Of a DNA stretch of 64,000 bases, positions 63,340 through 64,000 are shown one piece after another. Source of the stretch: JBDTNL01 sp039933785 (lineage in GTDB: Bacteria; Acidobacteriota; Thermoanaerobaculia; Multivoradales; JAGPDF01). The position numbers were made by a program, and so were the translations under genes. The stretch is from assembly GCA_039933785.1 (NCBI GenBank), contig JBDTNL010000014.1, positions 1 through 64,000 of the forward strand. Direction: 5' to 3'. How positions within the stretch are numbered: the stretch's first letter is position 1; each line of letters opens with the position of its first letter. The notes below the pieces were generated by a model. The model searched no databases, was not told where the DNA came from, and saw nothing but the letters and a program-made list of their open reading frames with translations.

Positions 63340-64000
63340 GTGCGGAAAGCTGCTTTGGAAGGCCAGCCTCGAGCGGTCGCCGGGCTCATCTGGGCCTCGG
63401 CGTACCTCACCTACCTCCTCGCCTACAGCGGCGCGATTCGCCTTGGCCTCACCATGGACATCGCGACCTCTCTAGTCGTCGGATTGATGAACTCCATCCC
63501 TGAAGCGCTGGCGGCGCCGATCGTCCTCAGGGTCGCGGGCTCGTCACCCTGGCCGGGCGGGCGCTCCCTGGGTGGCCGTGCCGCGCTGCTCCTGCTCGGG
63601 GTCGGATTCGTGGTCTGGAGCATTCTCGGCGCCGCGAGCCTCTATGCCGTCTACCACCACTTCGCCGAGGGCGGCGCCTGGGAGTTCACGCTCGACACCC
63701 GCACTATGGCCTGGAAGGCGCTCATCTCGTTCCTGGTCTTCGCGCTGCTCGCCGGCGTCGGGAGGGCGAGCGCCTTTGCCCGCGAAGCGCGCTCCGCCTC
63801 GGCGCGGGCGGAGCGCGCCGAGACCCTGCGCGCGGAGGCGCGACTGGCGGTCTTGCGCGCGCAGCTCAACCCGCATTTCATTCTCAACGTTCTGCATTCT
63901 CTGGTGGGCCTCGCCGAGCGCGACCCGCCGCTCACCGCGACAACGCTCGAGCGACTAGGCACGACACTCCGCTATGCCCTGCGCGTCCAGAGCCAGGGCC
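63340..64000 (+). CDS. LytS/YehU-type sensor histidine kinase, N-terminal part (cut by window end)
   Basis: An open frame from GTG 63340 to the window edge encodes the start of a membrane kinase. Four hydrophobic helices cover about residues 10-145, then a coiled linker. The His-kinase motif 'LRAQLNPHFILNVLHSLVG' follows, with H177 the phosphoacceptor, as in the LytS/YehU family. These kinases pair with LytTR response regulators, so one is expected just beyond the window. The ATPase domain is missing only because the sequence ends. Confidence 0.88.
   Translation, partial: MRKAALEGQPRAVAGLIWASAYLTYLLAYSGAIRLGLTMDIATSLVVGLMNSIPEALAAPIVLRVAGSSPWPGGRSLGGRAALLLLGVGFVVWSILGAASLYAVYHHFAEGGAWEFTLDTRTMAWKALISFLVFALLAGVGRASAFAREARSASARAERAETLRAEARLAVLRAQLNPHFILNVLHSLVGLAERDPPLTATTLERLGTTLRYALRVQSQG

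Overview
The window is high-GC (about 65%), gene-dense bacterial chromosome with no rRNA, tRNA, CRISPR array or complete insertion sequence that I could find. It reads most like an Acidobacteriota genome of the Thermoanaerobaculia/Holophagae kind. That is an inference from three protein features: a large secreted protein of ELWxTDGT repeats ending in a 'YYTVTPCRVLDTR' domain, an M36 metalloprotease with DUF11 repeats and an IPTL-like C-terminal tail, and many secreted proteins without close known relatives. Another deep-branching Gram-negative (for example Myxococcota) cannot be excluded. Outer-membrane genes (TolC, RND efflux) show a diderm envelope. Genes are packed in operons with many 4-bp stop/start overlaps (ATGA, GTGA, TTGA, CTGA), so GTG and TTG starts are common.

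Layout. 1-446: tandem 202-bp repeat carrying inverted GGGGACAGGT motifs, no gene. 447-6429: DoxX membrane protein, triheme cytochrome c, giant M36 metalloprotease. 6510-10825 (minus): TRAP transporter operon (fused DctQM, DctP, TatT, small membrane protein). 10913-16321 (plus): operon with a HEAT-repeat protein, an HD-GYP protein sharing the same N-terminal module, a phospholipase-D family synthase and a SUI1/YciH factor. 16552-19179: amidohydrolase, DinB-like protein, YihY membrane protein. 19268-22283: DtxR/MntR-type regulator, two degraded genes, MobA-like nucleotidyltransferase, MBL-fold hydrolase. 22319-33641: secreted unknowns, RNase II-like enzyme, stress-type small genes, a 907-aa exported unknown, AI-2E-type permease, sigma-54 response regulator. 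33704-36106: hybrid histidine kinase. 36403-42988: TetR regulator plus complete RND efflux system, with a palindromic operator lying inside the promoter. 42995-45122: VOC protein, ModA behind a ModE-like box, MsrA.

The most interesting part is 45129-52025, an assimilatory sulfate-reduction and siroheme operon (cysH, sulfite reductase, sirohydrochlorin chelatase, CobA-HemD fusion, Sat-APS kinase). It is preceded by a probable cysteine-responsive transcription attenuator. A near-leaderless 37-codon ORF contains a Met/Cys cluster (M-C-C-M-C-R-C-M). Just downstream of the Cys codons is a segment that can pair with the 5' arm and loop of a strong intrinsic terminator located before cysH. Ribosome stalling at the Cys codons would expose this segment and allow read-through.

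52066-56774 (minus) carries a cytochrome c and a pgi-zwf-pgl cluster for the oxidative pentose phosphate pathway. 56850-64000 holds a polytopic membrane protein, the ELWxTDGT protein, two minus-strand unknowns and the start of a LytS-type histidine kinase cut by the window end.
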